NCBI RefSeq assembly: GCF_036325985.1
Contig: NZ_JAUHLI010000014.1
Span: forward strand, 1 to 64,000
Source of the DNA: Alkalimonas cellulosilytica
GTDB taxonomy: Bacteria; Pseudomonadota; Gammaproteobacteria; Enterobacterales; Alteromonadaceae
DNA length: 64,000 bases
Direction of reading: 5' to 3'
Shown here: one piece after another, positions 1 through 8,100 of the stretch
Layout: each line of letters starts with the position of its first letter
Position numbering within the stretch: position 1 is the stretch's first letter
Position numbers and translations under genes: made by a program
The notes under the pieces: model-generated
What the model was told of the DNA's origin: nothing
Databases searched by the model: none
Seen by the model: only the letters and a program-made list of their open reading frames with translations

Positions 1-118
1 GCGCTGCGCGCAGTACCACTCACCCACGCCAGCCACCGAGGTGGCATTGCGAAACACCTCCTTGTGTTTCGCCCTTCGGGCCTGCCTACGGCAGTCCAAA
101 TTCGTTCCTGACGAATTT
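1..118. repeat. Cluster of tandem perfect hairpins
   Basis: Back-to-back inverted repeats fill this stretch. CTGCGCGCAG (4-13) is self-complementary. GCCACC (32-37) pairs with GGTGGC (40-45). GCGAAACAC (49-57) pairs with GTGTTTCGC (64-72). GCCC/GGGC lies at 71-81, CTGCC/GGCAG at 82-94, and AAATTCGT (98-105) pairs with ACGAATTT (111-118). No coding potential is evident and the left edge is cut by the window. It could be a dispersed intergenic repeat, a structured RNA or the end of an upstream transcript. The pairing is seen directly; the role is unknown. Confidence 0.5.
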
Positions 119-248
119 GTCGCCTAGATCCCATCTATCTGCGCAAATTGACTCTGTCTTGTTCTTGCTCCGGTTAGCCGCAAATTGTATTCCTGACACT
201 GTCAGCTGGAGTAGTATGTTTCTGCTCCCAAGGTCTAGGAAACGAACT

Positions 249-2279
249 ATGAAAAAAATCCTTCAACTCTGTGTGCCGTTGCTTTTGCTGTGGACGGCTA
301 CTGCAATAGCGCAACAAGTCAATCCGCTAAAGTACGATGATGTATTTCATTTAGAACTGGTGACTGATCCTCAGGTCAACGCCAAAGGCGATCAAATCGT
401 GTTTGTGCGGAATTGGTTTGACAGACAAACCGATCGCCGCCGGATGGCACTTTGGATCATGAATGCCGATGGTTCTGCCATGCAACCGCTGACCCAAACC
501 GACAGCAATGCCAGTTCACCCCGCTGGTCGCCGGATCAAAAGCGGATCGCTTATGTGCAGGATGGTCAAATCCATGTGCTGTGGCTGGACTCCGGCCGCT
601 CGGTGCAAATCAGTCAGTTGCCGCATGCGCCGGCTAATCTGACCTGGTCTCCTGACGGTAACTGGCTGTCTTTTAACATGTTTACTGCCAAGTCAGCTCC
701 ACCACCAGTGACTTTGCCTGGCAAGCCTGCAACTGCTAATTGGGCTCCAGCGCCGATTTACATCGACAGTATGCAGTACCGTGCTGATGGTGCCGGTTAT
801 TTACCATCCGGTTATCGTCATCACTACCTGATTGCCGCCGAAGGTGGTTCTGCCATTCAATTAACTACGGGTGATTACAATCACAGTGGTGACTTGAGTT
901 GGCAAGCCGATGGCAAAGCGGTGTATTTTGCTGCCAACCGACGTGAAGCTGCTTACCGTACGCCGGTCAACTCTGCCATCTATCGCTTAACTCTGGCTGA
1001 TCGCAGCATTGAACAAATCTACGATCCGGCAGGACCTGCCAGCCAACCGATGCTATCACCGGATGGTCGTCAATTGGCTTTCCTTGGGTTTGAAGACAGA
1101 AAGCTGGCTCATCAGGCAAACCGGCTGTATGTGATGAATTTAGATGGCAGCAATGTCCGCAACCTGACCGAAGATTTGGATCGCCATATCAATGCCTTCC
1201 AATGGCAGAGCAACAGTCGTGGGCTTTATATTCAGTACGATGATCTGGGGCTTGGCAAAGTTGCTGAGCAGCCGCTGCGTGGGAATCGTTCGGTGTTGGT
1301 GACAGACTTGGGCGGTACCAGCTTCAGCCGGCCATACAGTGGTGGTCAGTTCAGCGTGGCAGACAATGGGTTGATTGCGTACACCCAGGCCAGTACCGAA
1401 CGTCCATCCGAGTTGGCGATGCAGCATCGTCGTACTAATCGCACCTTGACCAACCTGAACCGCGATCTGCTGTTTAAGCGTACTATCGGCGAGGTCGAGG
1501 AGATCTGGTATGAGGCTTCGGTCGATGGCAAGCAAATCCACGGCTGGGTGATGTACCCCCCAGGCTTTGATGCCAGCAAGCAATACCCGCTGATCCTGGA
1601 AATTCATGGTGGCCCGCACACTGCTTATGGCCCTGTGTTTGCAATGGAGTTGCAGTTAATGGCAGCGCAGGGCTATGTGGTGCTTTATACCAACCCAAGG
1701 GGCAGCACCAGCTATGGCGAAGATTTTGCCAATCTTATCCATCACAACTACCCAAGCTATGATTACAACGATCTGATGGATGGCGTTGATGCGGTGCTTG
1801 CCCGAGGTTTTATTAATGAGCAGGAGCTCTTTATTACCGGTGGCAGTGGTGGTGGGGTACTGACCACCTGGACCATTGGCCATACCGATCGCTTTGCTGC
1901 TGCAGCTGCCATTAATCCGGTCATTAACTGGTACAGCTTCGTGTTGAATGCCGATATGTACAACTACTTTACCCAGTACTGGTTCCCTGGTCTGCCCTGG
2001 GAGATGCCGGAGCATTACCTGAAGCACTCGCCCATCAGTTACGTTGGTAATGTCACTACGCCGACCATGCTGTTTACCGGTGATGCCGATTATCGCACGC
2101 CGATCTCTGAAACCGAGCAGTACTATCAGGCGCTGCAACTGCGTGGCATTGATACTGCCATGGTACGGATCCCGGGTGCATCGCATGCCTTGCATGCCCG
2201 GCCAAGTAATCTGATGGCCAAACCCGCTTATGTGATTCACTGGTTTGAACGCTATCGCCAAAGCAAAGCGTCCGATTAA
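249..2279 (+). CDS. Secreted S9-family prolyl oligopeptidase-type peptidase
   Basis: Predicted periplasmic or secreted serine peptidase of 676 residues. The start at ATG 249 begins a clear signal peptide (MKKILQLCVPLLLLW, cleavage near AIAQQ); an upstream extension in the same frame has no such signal. The N-terminal 400 residues contain beta-propeller repeats of the WSPDG type (TolB/PD40-like). The C-terminal alpha/beta-hydrolase domain has an oxyanion HGGPH motif, nucleophile GGSGGG (Ser about residue 533), Asp in GDADYRTP (about 614) and His in the following GASHA. This order matches S9B/S9C dipeptidyl or oligopeptidases; the exact substrate cannot be told. It is monocistronic and followed by a strong terminator. 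A second gene of the same architecture lies at 27838-29862. Confidence 0.9.
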   Translation: MKKILQLCVPLLLLWTATAIAQQVNPLKYDDVFHLELVTDPQVNAKGDQIVFVRNWFDRQTDRRRMALWIMNADGSAMQPLTQTDSNASSPRWSPDQKRIAYVQDGQIHVLWLDSGRSVQISQLPHAPANLTWSPDGNWLSFNMFTAKSAPPPVTLPGKPATANWAPAPIYIDSMQYRADGAGYLPSGYRHHYLIAAEGGSAIQLTTGDYNHSGDLSWQADGKAVYFAANRREAAYRTPVNSAIYRLTLADRSIEQIYDPAGPASQPMLSPDGRQLAFLGFEDRKLAHQANRLYVMNLDGSNVRNLTEDLDRHINAFQWQSNSRGLYIQYDDLGLGKVAEQPLRGNRSVLVTDLGGTSFSRPYSGGQFSVADNGLIAYTQASTERPSELAMQHRRTNRTLTNLNRDLLFKRTIGEVEEIWYEASVDGKQIHGWVMYPPGFDASKQYPLILEIHGGPHTAYGPVFAMELQLMAAQGYVVLYTNPRGSTSYGEDFANLIHHNYPSYDYNDLMDGVDAVLARGFINEQELFITGGSGGGVLTTWTIGHTDRFAAAAAINPVINWYSFVLNADMYNYFTQYWFPGLPWEMPEHYLKHSPISYVGNVTTPTMLFTGDADYRTPISETEQYYQALQLRGIDTAMVRIPGASHALHARPSNLMAKPAYVIHWFERYRQSKASD

Positions 2280-2298
2280 CACGGATGTTGCCTTCGAC

Positions 2299-2333
2299 AA
2301 GCCCGGTGTTGTACACCGGGCTTTCTTCTTTTT
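2299..2333 (+). terminator. Rho-independent terminator after the S9 peptidase
   Basis: A nine-base stem GCCCGGTGT/ACACCGGGC with a TGT loop (2301-2321) is followed by a T-rich tract. It begins 20 bases after the stop codon. Confidence 0.85.
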
Positions 2334-2386
2334 AGCAAAGCGTGTATGTTTTCTATGCAGTCAAAGGAGCATAGGATGAATTCTGC

Positions 2387-2414
2387 TTTACCTTTCAGTC
2401 GGCTTTTGTATAAT
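2387..2414 (+). promoter_or_regulatory. Sigma-70 promoter of tRNA-Trp
   Basis: A perfect -10 TATAAT lies at 2409-2414 and a -35-like TTTACC 16 bases upstream. The -10 is followed by a G+C-rich discriminator (GGCGCG), which is typical of stable-RNA promoters under stringent control. The tRNA begins 15 bases downstream of the -10. Confidence 0.7.
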
Positions 2415-2429
2415 GGCGCGACCAAACGT

Positions 2430-2506
2430 AGGGGCATAGTTCCAATTGGTAGAACAGCGGTCTCCAAAACCGACGGTTGGGGGTTCGAATCCCTCTGCCC
2501 CTGCCA
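2430..2506 (+). tRNA. tRNA-Trp (anticodon CCA)
   Basis: The cloverleaf is visible. The acceptor AGGGGCA (2430-2436) pairs with TGCCCCT (2496-2502), followed by discriminator G and an encoded CCA. The D stem is GTTC/GAAC and the anticodon loop is CTCCAAA with anticodon CCA. The T loop TTCGAAT sits on a five-pair stem with one G-U pair. The sequence is close to the enterobacterial tRNA-Trp as recalled. The first anticodon-stem pair (27-43) is a G-A mismatch, where the E. coli tRNA has C-G. Confidence 0.95.
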
Positions 2507-2526
2507 CTTTGGTCTGAGCACACTAA

Positions 2527-2925
2527 GTGCCACAGACACAGGTGAATGCCGTGCTTAATCCATCTCAGCGCCAGCTGTTGCAACTTTTAGCCATTCAGCC
2601 GTTACAGCTTAAAGCCTGTTTTCAACCAGAAAAACAAAACAATTCCGAAACCATTGCTGATGATGTTGCCGAGCAGACACTGCTGTGTCCGCAATCCAGC
2701 CACCCACTGGTTCAAGACGTTGCCTATCTGCTTTGCCAATCACCGAATGCAAGCCCGCAAGCACTGCAACTAGGTGCTTTGCATTGGTCAATACAGCCAG
2801 GTGCTGCCGACTGTGTGCTGAGTGGGCATCAGCTCATCAGCCCGGAGCTTGCTTCCCTGACATCGTCAGCATTGAAACGCCAGCTCTGGGCTTGTTTAAG
2901 CCATTACCTTGATGCGAACGATTAA
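2527..2925 (+). CDS. holD: DNA polymerase III psi subunit
   Basis: Psi subunit of the clamp-loader complex, which links the gamma complex through chi to SSB. The protein is 132 residues from GTG 2527 (GTG 2542 is an alternative start), near the usual length of about 137. The C-terminal pattern LHWSIQ...LSGHQLISPELASL...ALKRQLW aligns by eye with the E. coli HolD C-terminus (WRLG...LEGAQVASPAL...ARAALW). The family is poorly conserved, so context matters: it overlaps rimI by 14 bases, and holD-rimI is the conserved enterobacterial order. The start codon choice is uncertain because neither candidate has a strong Shine-Dalgarno sequence. Confidence 0.75.
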   Translation: MPQTQVNAVLNPSQRQLLQLLAIQPLQLKACFQPEKQNNSETIADDVAEQTLLCPQSSHPLVQDVAYLLCQSPNASPQALQLGALHWSIQPGAADCVLSGHQLISPELASLTSSALKRQLWACLSHYLDAND

Positions 2926-3373
2926 GCCATTAACGGCCGCCCAGTTGCCAGAAATCCTATCGATTGAACAACAAGCTGCGTTTGCTCCCTGGAGTCTAAG
3001 TCTGTTTGAAAGCTGCCTGAGCCATGATTATTTCAATTTCGTGCTGTGGGTGGAAGGTAAGCTGTGTGGTTACTATCTGGCGCAGCAGGTGCTGGATGAA
3101 GCTACGCTATTCAATATAGTGGTAGCACCCGATGAGCAAGGCAAAGGCTATGGCAGAACCTTATTGCAGCATATGCTAGAACAGGCAAAACAACGCGGCT
3201 GCCATCAGGTCTGGCTGGAAGTGCGGGCATCCAATACTGCTGCCATCGCTTTGTACAAGGCGGCTGGTTTTGAATTAACCGGTCGGCGCAAAAACTACTA
3301 CCAGGGCAGCTCAGGGACTGAGGATGCCCTAGTGATGGGACTGCAGCTGAGCGTCAGCTCAGCTCAGACTTAA
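2912..3373 (+). CDS. rimI: Ribosomal protein bS18-alanine N-acetyltransferase
   Basis: GNAT-family acetyltransferase that N-terminally acetylates ribosomal protein S18 using acetyl-CoA. It is 153 residues from ATG 2912 (TTG 2909 is in frame), the normal length for RimI. The acetyl-CoA pyrophosphate-binding loop is visible in IVVAPDEQGKGYGRTLLQ, followed by the typical RimI segment ASNTAAIALYKAAGF and the R-K-N-Y-Y motif. Translationally coupled to holD by overlap. The last four bases overlap the convergent permease gene. Confidence 0.92.
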   Translation: MRTIKPLTAAQLPEILSIEQQAAFAPWSLSLFESCLSHDYFNFVLWVEGKLCGYYLAQQVLDEATLFNIVVAPDEQGKGYGRTLLQHMLEQAKQRGCHQVWLEVRASNTAAIALYKAAGFELTGRRKNYYQGSSGTEDALVMGLQLSVSSAQT

Positions 3374-4308
3374 TGCAGCCACTGAATAAACTGCAGATAC
3401 AGCGGAATTCCAACCAGCACATTCAGCGGGAAGGTAATACCGAGCGCCGCTAATAAAGATAATCCAATATCCGCTTGAGGAATGGCCGTGCGAATCGCTA
3501 CTGGTGCTGCGATGTAGGAGGCACTGGCAGTTAAACTGGCTAAAATCAGAATGGAGCCATCCGGTAGACCCAGCCAGATGCCGGTAAAGACACCACAAAC
3601 AGCCAACACCACCGGTGCTATCAGTGCAAAACAGATCACCCGCCAGTAACGCAGCGAAATCCGGTTCAATGTTTCCGCAGCAGTTAAGCCCATTTCCAGT
3701 AAGAACAGCGCCAATACCCCTTTAAAGGCATTGGTAAAGAGCTCGGTGACTGCGGAGCCTTGCTGTGGACCATACATATAACCAATCAACACGCCACCTG
3801 CCAGCAACACCACGCCCCGGTTGGTCAGGGTTTCGTGCCAAATTGCACTTTGGCTGGTTTTCGGGCCATCACTTTGCCGCCAGCGGTAAATCGCCAGCGC
3901 CACCATAATGGCTGGTAGTTCCAGCATCACCAGATAGAGGGTGACTTCCGCGCCTATGGTCAGTTGCATGCTTTCGGCATAAGCCAGCGCCACGGCAAAG
4001 GTACCGGCACTGGCCGAACCATAGTGCGCTGCCAGGCTGGCACTATCCGCCGAGGATAAGCGCACCAGGCTGCGTAATACCGGATAGAGAACTAACGGGA
4101 AGAGGGCGCCAATCAGAATAACACTGCCAAGCTCCGGTACCAGCTGCCAGCTCAGATTGCCGTGCAGGGCCATACCACCTTTTAGGCCGATGGTAAGCAT
4201 CAGCAACAAGCTCAAGGTATCGTAAGCTGCTTTGGGAATGGTGAGATCAGAACGCAAGATGCCTGCCAGCAGGCCTAGCAGAAAAAACATCACGACGATA
4301 TCAGGCAT
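3370..4308 (-). CDS. Sodium-dependent bicarbonate permease family protein (SbtA-like)
   Basis: Integral inner-membrane protein of 312 residues with about ten hydrophobic segments. The family signature is visible as LTIGLKGGMAL near the N-terminus and AAHYGSASAGTFAVALAYAE in the middle, as in the SbtA / DUF897 family of Na+/HCO3- symporters. Cyanobacterial members raise intracellular bicarbonate for carbon fixation. In a heterotroph such a carrier might supply carboxylases or move another anion, so the substrate is inferred. No SbtB (PII-like) partner gene is adjacent. It is followed upstream by a CDF transporter on the same strand, separated by a terminator-like hairpin. Confidence 0.82.
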   Translation of the reverse strand: MPDIVVMFFLLGLLAGILRSDLTIPKAAYDTLSLLLMLTIGLKGGMALHGNLSWQLVPELGSVILIGALFPLVLYPVLRSLVRLSSADSASLAAHYGSASAGTFAVALAYAESMQLTIGAEVTLYLVMLELPAIMVALAIYRWRQSDGPKTSQSAIWHETLTNRGVVLLAGGVLIGYMYGPQQGSAVTELFTNAFKGVLALFLLEMGLTAAETLNRISLRYWRVICFALIAPVVLAVCGVFTGIWLGLPDGSILILASLTASASYIAAPVAIRTAIPQADIGLSLLAALGITFPLNVLVGIPLYLQFIQWLH

Positions 4309-4371
4309 GGCACTTCCCCGTTAGCTACAAGCAAAACCTGCGCATTGTATACTTGGTTGGATAGAAAGTGA

Positions 4372-4406
4372 AACACAAGTGCGGACAGCAGACCAGCACT
4401 TGTGTT
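4372..4406 (-). terminator. Hairpin downstream of the CDF transporter gene
   Basis: A perfect 11-base stem AACACAAGTGC/GCACTTGTGTT has a 13-base loop. It lies 24 bases past the stop of the minus-strand gene at 4430. On the minus strand it is followed by a weak T-rich tract (TTTCACTTTC), so termination may be partial. Confidence 0.55.
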
Positions 4407-4429
4407 GTTTTGAAGAGAAAAAGTAGTTT

Positions 4430-5329
4430 CTAGGCGAGTTGCTGCTGCTTACCGAGATTAAGGCAATAAAAATCCAACCAAATCACCGGCTCCAGCGGCA
4501 GCTCTGCCAGTTTGCGCTCCAGTTGCTGTTGCACCCCTTGCATTTGCTCGACCCGTTCAATACCGATCCGTACTTCCAGCAGCAGGTAACTGCCGCTTTT
4601 GGCCATCTTGCACTGGCGGTGGGAAATGCCCAGGCTTTCCAGCTCACGGTATACCTGCTTACGCAGCTCGGCCGACGGACTAACCATCAAGAGCTCATTG
4701 ACGGCGTTTTTCAGCATCTTGAGCGGCACCTGAATAAAGTAACCGGAAACCAGGATCACCAGCACAGGATCAGCGTACAGTGCCCAATGCGCTAACGCTG
4801 TAAATTGCAGCGACCAGGTCAGCACAAAGCCCAGCAACACCGCCAAACTCAACACGCCATCCATCCACCACTGATGCTGTTCGGCCTCAACCAGCACTGA
4901 TTGCAAGCTGGTATTGGCTTTACGCAGCCGCCACCAGATAAAGAAACACAGCAGTACACTTAACAGGGCAAAGAAAATGGCTTTGCCGGCAGCAACTTCA
5001 CGGCCGCCATGCACAATTGCCAACACGGCGGCGCCAAAAGACACCAGACAGACCAGCAGAATCACCAGGCCCTTAACCGCGATGGCCAACGGCTCGGCCG
5101 GTAAGCGGCCAAAGTTAAAGCGGTTATCGGCCGGTGAGGTCGCGACCCTTAGTGCCATTAAAGACAATAGCGACAGGCCCAAACTGACCAGTGAATAACT
5201 ACCATCGAATACGATGGCCATGGAATGGGCCCAGAGTCCCCAACCTATGCCGACCAGGGCGAAGAAACCAGCGCCGGCAGCAGAAAACTTGATAATTGAT
5301 GACTCCGAACAGACGTTCAGCGACAACAT
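4430..5329 (-). CDS. Cation diffusion facilitator (CDF) family metal transporter
   Basis: 299 residues with hydrophobic segments near residues 12-35, 40-60, 80-105, 115-135, 150-175 and 180-205, followed by a hydrophilic C-terminal domain. This is the usual CDF layout of an antiporter exporting divalent metal for protons. Acidic residues expected in the transport site occur in FDGSYSLVSLGLSLLS (segment 2) and WWMDGVLSLAVLLGF (segment 5). Metal specificity cannot be assigned. The gene is transcribed divergently from the LysR-type regulator at 5493, which makes that regulator a candidate controller. Confidence 0.85.
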   Translation of the reverse strand: MLSLNVCSESSIIKFSAAGAGFFALVGIGWGLWAHSMAIVFDGSYSLVSLGLSLLSLMALRVATSPADNRFNFGRLPAEPLAIAVKGLVILLVCLVSFGAAVLAIVHGGREVAAGKAIFFALLSVLLCFFIWWRLRKANTSLQSVLVEAEQHQWWMDGVLSLAVLLGFVLTWSLQFTALAHWALYADPVLVILVSGYFIQVPLKMLKNAVNELLMVSPSAELRKQVYRELESLGISHRQCKMAKSGSYLLLEVRIGIERVEQMQGVQQQLERKLAELPLEPVIWLDFYCLNLGKQQQLA

Positions 5330-5492
5330 AACAACCTCGATTTATGGCAAAAAAGTGACAAAGTATTCGTCAGTAAGGCTTGCTTGATAAATAGTCATCC
5401 TTGCTGAGCTGCTTTGTTGGCGGTATTCTAAGTGAGGTGCGAGAAAGGTAGATAATCGCCAGCCGACGACTTTTTCGTCGCTGGTGGGGGTG

Positions 5493-6377
5493 ATGATGAA
5501 AGTTATTCAGGCCGAAGTGTTTTTGGTGGTGCTTGAGGAAGGTTCGGTAGCGGCAGCGGCCCGTCAGCTTGGTCGCAGCCGCACCACCATCAGCAGTGTG
5601 CTCAGCAGCTTTGAAGATGAGCTGGCGGTGACTTTATTTGAACGCTCTGGCAATGAGCTGGCCGCCACGCCGATTGCCTGGGCCATCAAACCGGATTGCA
5701 TCCGCTTGCTGCAATCGGCCCGGCAAATTGAGCAGCGCTGTCAGCAGCAGCGCAGCGGCATTGAATCAACCTTACGTATTGCCCGGGACGATGCGCTACC
5801 CGAGCGCTTTTGGCGCGAAACCATGACGGCCTTAAAGCAGCAGTTCCCCCTGACCGGTATTTCGGTCTATCTGGCACCGCCGCAAGAGCTGCCTGAACTG
5901 GTCGACTGGCAATCGGTCGATCTGGCCTTTGGTCTGGCCCAGCAGAATGAACCGCATGAAAGCCTGCAGTTTCGCCCGCTTGGTGGCCTTCGGGTAATGA
6001 TGGTCACCGGCCCGGAGCATGCACTCTGTCGCTTGCCCTTAGTGCATGATGATGACTTGCAGCAGTACACCCAGGTAACAACCGCCTATTTGCAGGATGA
6101 TTTGCTGGTACCTCAGCTATCGGGTGCATCCAACTACCTGGCGTTGACTCAGTTTGAACTGATTCGTGATGCAGTGATCAGTGGCGCCGGCTGGTCCCGT
6201 TTGCCCCAGCCGGTGATTATGGAGCAACTGAAAAACGAGCAGCTGCGGGTACTGAAGCATCCGGGGGCGCTGAACTGGCAATCCTATCAGTTAATTTGCG
6301 AGCAGGGCTATGCCATGGGCCGGGTGGCCAGCTGGCTGGAACAGCAGGTGGTGCGTTATCTGACCCAGTTTGGCTAA
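5493..6377 (+). CDS. LysR-family transcriptional regulator
   Basis: 294 residues from ATG 5493, with a GGGGG-type ribosome site just upstream; an in-frame GTG lies at 5484. The N-terminal winged helix-turn-helix is seen in AARQLGRSRTTISSVLSSFEDELAVTLFER, followed by the linker helix and a LysR substrate-binding domain starting near residue 90. It lies head-to-head with the CDF transporter gene across about 160 bases, a typical LysR arrangement for regulating the divergent neighbour. The co-inducer is unknown. Confidence 0.88.
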   Translation: MMKVIQAEVFLVVLEEGSVAAAARQLGRSRTTISSVLSSFEDELAVTLFERSGNELAATPIAWAIKPDCIRLLQSARQIEQRCQQQRSGIESTLRIARDDALPERFWRETMTALKQQFPLTGISVYLAPPQELPELVDWQSVDLAFGLAQQNEPHESLQFRPLGGLRVMMVTGPEHALCRLPLVHDDDLQQYTQVTTAYLQDDLLVPQLSGASNYLALTQFELIRDAVISGAGWSRLPQPVIMEQLKNEQLRVLKHPGALNWQSYQLICEQGYAMGRVASWLEQQVVRYLTQFG

Positions 6378-6501
6378 GTGAAAGCCGACAATAAGGTTTC
6401 CCCCGATCCATCATTCGCGGTAAAATGCGGCAAATTTTTTATGCATCGCAGCGGATCCAGTGATCCTTTGCGTTATTTGCTATTGTCGCAACGAGTATTG
6501 A

Positions 6502-8088
6502 ATGAGCAACCAACAGTTACAGCAGGAAATCAACAGCCGGCGCACCTTCGCTATCATCAGCCACCCGGATGCCGGTAAAACCACCATCACCGAGAAGGTG
6601 TTGTTATTTGGTGAACTGATCCAAAAAGCCGGTACCGTCAAAGGCAAAAAATCCGGTCAGTTTGCTACCTCCGACTGGATGGAGATGGAAAAAGAGCGGG
6701 GCATCTCGGTCACCACCTCGGTGATGCAGTTTCCGTACAACAACTGCCTTGTCAACCTGCTCGATACACCCGGTCACGAAGATTTCTCGGAAGATACTTA
6801 CCGCACCCTGACGGCGGTGGACTCCTGTCTGATGGTGATTGATGCCGCCAAAGGGGTCGAGGACCGAACCATCAAACTGATGGAAGTGACGAGGCTGCGC
6901 GATACGCCCATTCTGACCTTTATGAACAAAATGGATCGGGATATCCGCGATCCGATTGATTTGCTGGATGAAGTAGAAAGCGTGCTGAATATTGCCTGCG
7001 CACCGATTACCTGGCCGATTGGTTGTGGTAAGGAGTTCAAAGGGGTCTACCATCTGCTGCGGGATGAGGTCATCCTGTATAAATCGGGCCTGGGTCACAC
7101 CATTCAGGACGTGCGCATCATTGCCGGCATTAATAACCCGGAGCTGGATGCGGCGATTGGTTCTTTCGCTGAGACACTGCGTGATGAGCTGGAACTGGTG
7201 CAGGGCGCCAGCCATGCCTTCGATCAGGAACTGTTTTTAAAAGGCGAGCTGACCCCGGTGTTCTTTGGTACCGCTCTTGGTAACTTCGGTGTTGATCATA
7301 TGCTGGATGGCCTGACCGAATGGGCGCCGACGCCACAGCCTCGGGCAACTAATACCCGCTTGGTGCAAGCGAATGAACCTGGTTTTAGCGGCTTTGTTTT
7401 TAAGATTCAGGCCAATATGGATCCGAAGCACCGCGATCGGGTGGCGTTTTTACGCATTTGTTCTGGCAAGTACGAAAAAGGCATGAAAATGCGTCATGTC
7501 CGGCTTGGCAAAGATGTGCAAGTGTCGCATGCGCTGACCTTTGTCGCCGGTGATCGGGAGCATGTGGAAGAAGCCTGGCCAGGTGACATTATTGGCTTGC
7601 ACAACCATGGCACCATTAAAATCGGCGATACCTTCACTGTGGGCGAAGATATGCAGTTTACCGGCATTCCAAATTTTGCGCCGGAGCTGTTCCGCCGTAT
7701 CCGGCTGCGCGATCCGCTGAAACAAAAACAACTGCTCAAAGGCCTGGTGCAATTGTCGGAAGAAGGAGCGGTGCAGGTGTTTCGGCCCATCGACAGCAAC
7801 GATCTGATTGTTGGTGCAGTTGGTATTCTGCAGTTTGATGTGGTGGTGCACCGGTTAAAATCCGAATACAACGTCGATGCTTTGTACGAAAGCATCAACG
7901 TCTCCACTGCCCGCTGGGTGTACAGCGACGACAGCAAAGCCATGGCAGAATTTAAAAAGAAAGCCAGCCAGAACCTGGCGCTCGATGGCGGCGATAATCT
8001 GACTTACATCGCACCGACCATGGTGAATCTGAACCTGGCGATAGAGCGTTACCCGAACATTCAGTTTACCAAAACCCGTGAGCACTAA
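6502..8088 (+). CDS. prfC: Peptide chain release factor 3
   Basis: Translational GTPase RF3 that recycles RF1/RF2 from the ribosome after peptide release. The 528 residues match E. coli RF3 (529). GTPase motifs: G1 HPDAGKTT (about residues 20-27), G3 DTPGHEDFSEDTYRTL, G4 NKMDRD. These are followed by the beta-barrel domain II and the RF3-specific C-terminal domain. It starts the prfC-argS-pdxH-tatD run, all on the plus strand with 12 bases to argS. Confidence 0.97.
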   Translation: MSNQQLQQEINSRRTFAIISHPDAGKTTITEKVLLFGELIQKAGTVKGKKSGQFATSDWMEMEKERGISVTTSVMQFPYNNCLVNLLDTPGHEDFSEDTYRTLTAVDSCLMVIDAAKGVEDRTIKLMEVTRLRDTPILTFMNKMDRDIRDPIDLLDEVESVLNIACAPITWPIGCGKEFKGVYHLLRDEVILYKSGLGHTIQDVRIIAGINNPELDAAIGSFAETLRDELELVQGASHAFDQELFLKGELTPVFFGTALGNFGVDHMLDGLTEWAPTPQPRATNTRLVQANEPGFSGFVFKIQANMDPKHRDRVAFLRICSGKYEKGMKMRHVRLGKDVQVSHALTFVAGDREHVEEAWPGDIIGLHNHGTIKIGDTFTVGEDMQFTGIPNFAPELFRRIRLRDPLKQKQLLKGLVQLSEEGAVQVFRPIDSNDLIVGAVGILQFDVVVHRLKSEYNVDALYESINVSTARWVYSDDSKAMAEFKKKASQNLALDGGDNLTYIAPTMVNLNLAIERYPNIQFTKTREH

Positions 8089-8100
8089 CAGGGCAAGCAA

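Noticed and set aside
6378..6578. 66-codon frame between the LysR gene and prfC
   Set aside because: It overlaps the prfC start in another frame and has no ribosome site or recognisable product.
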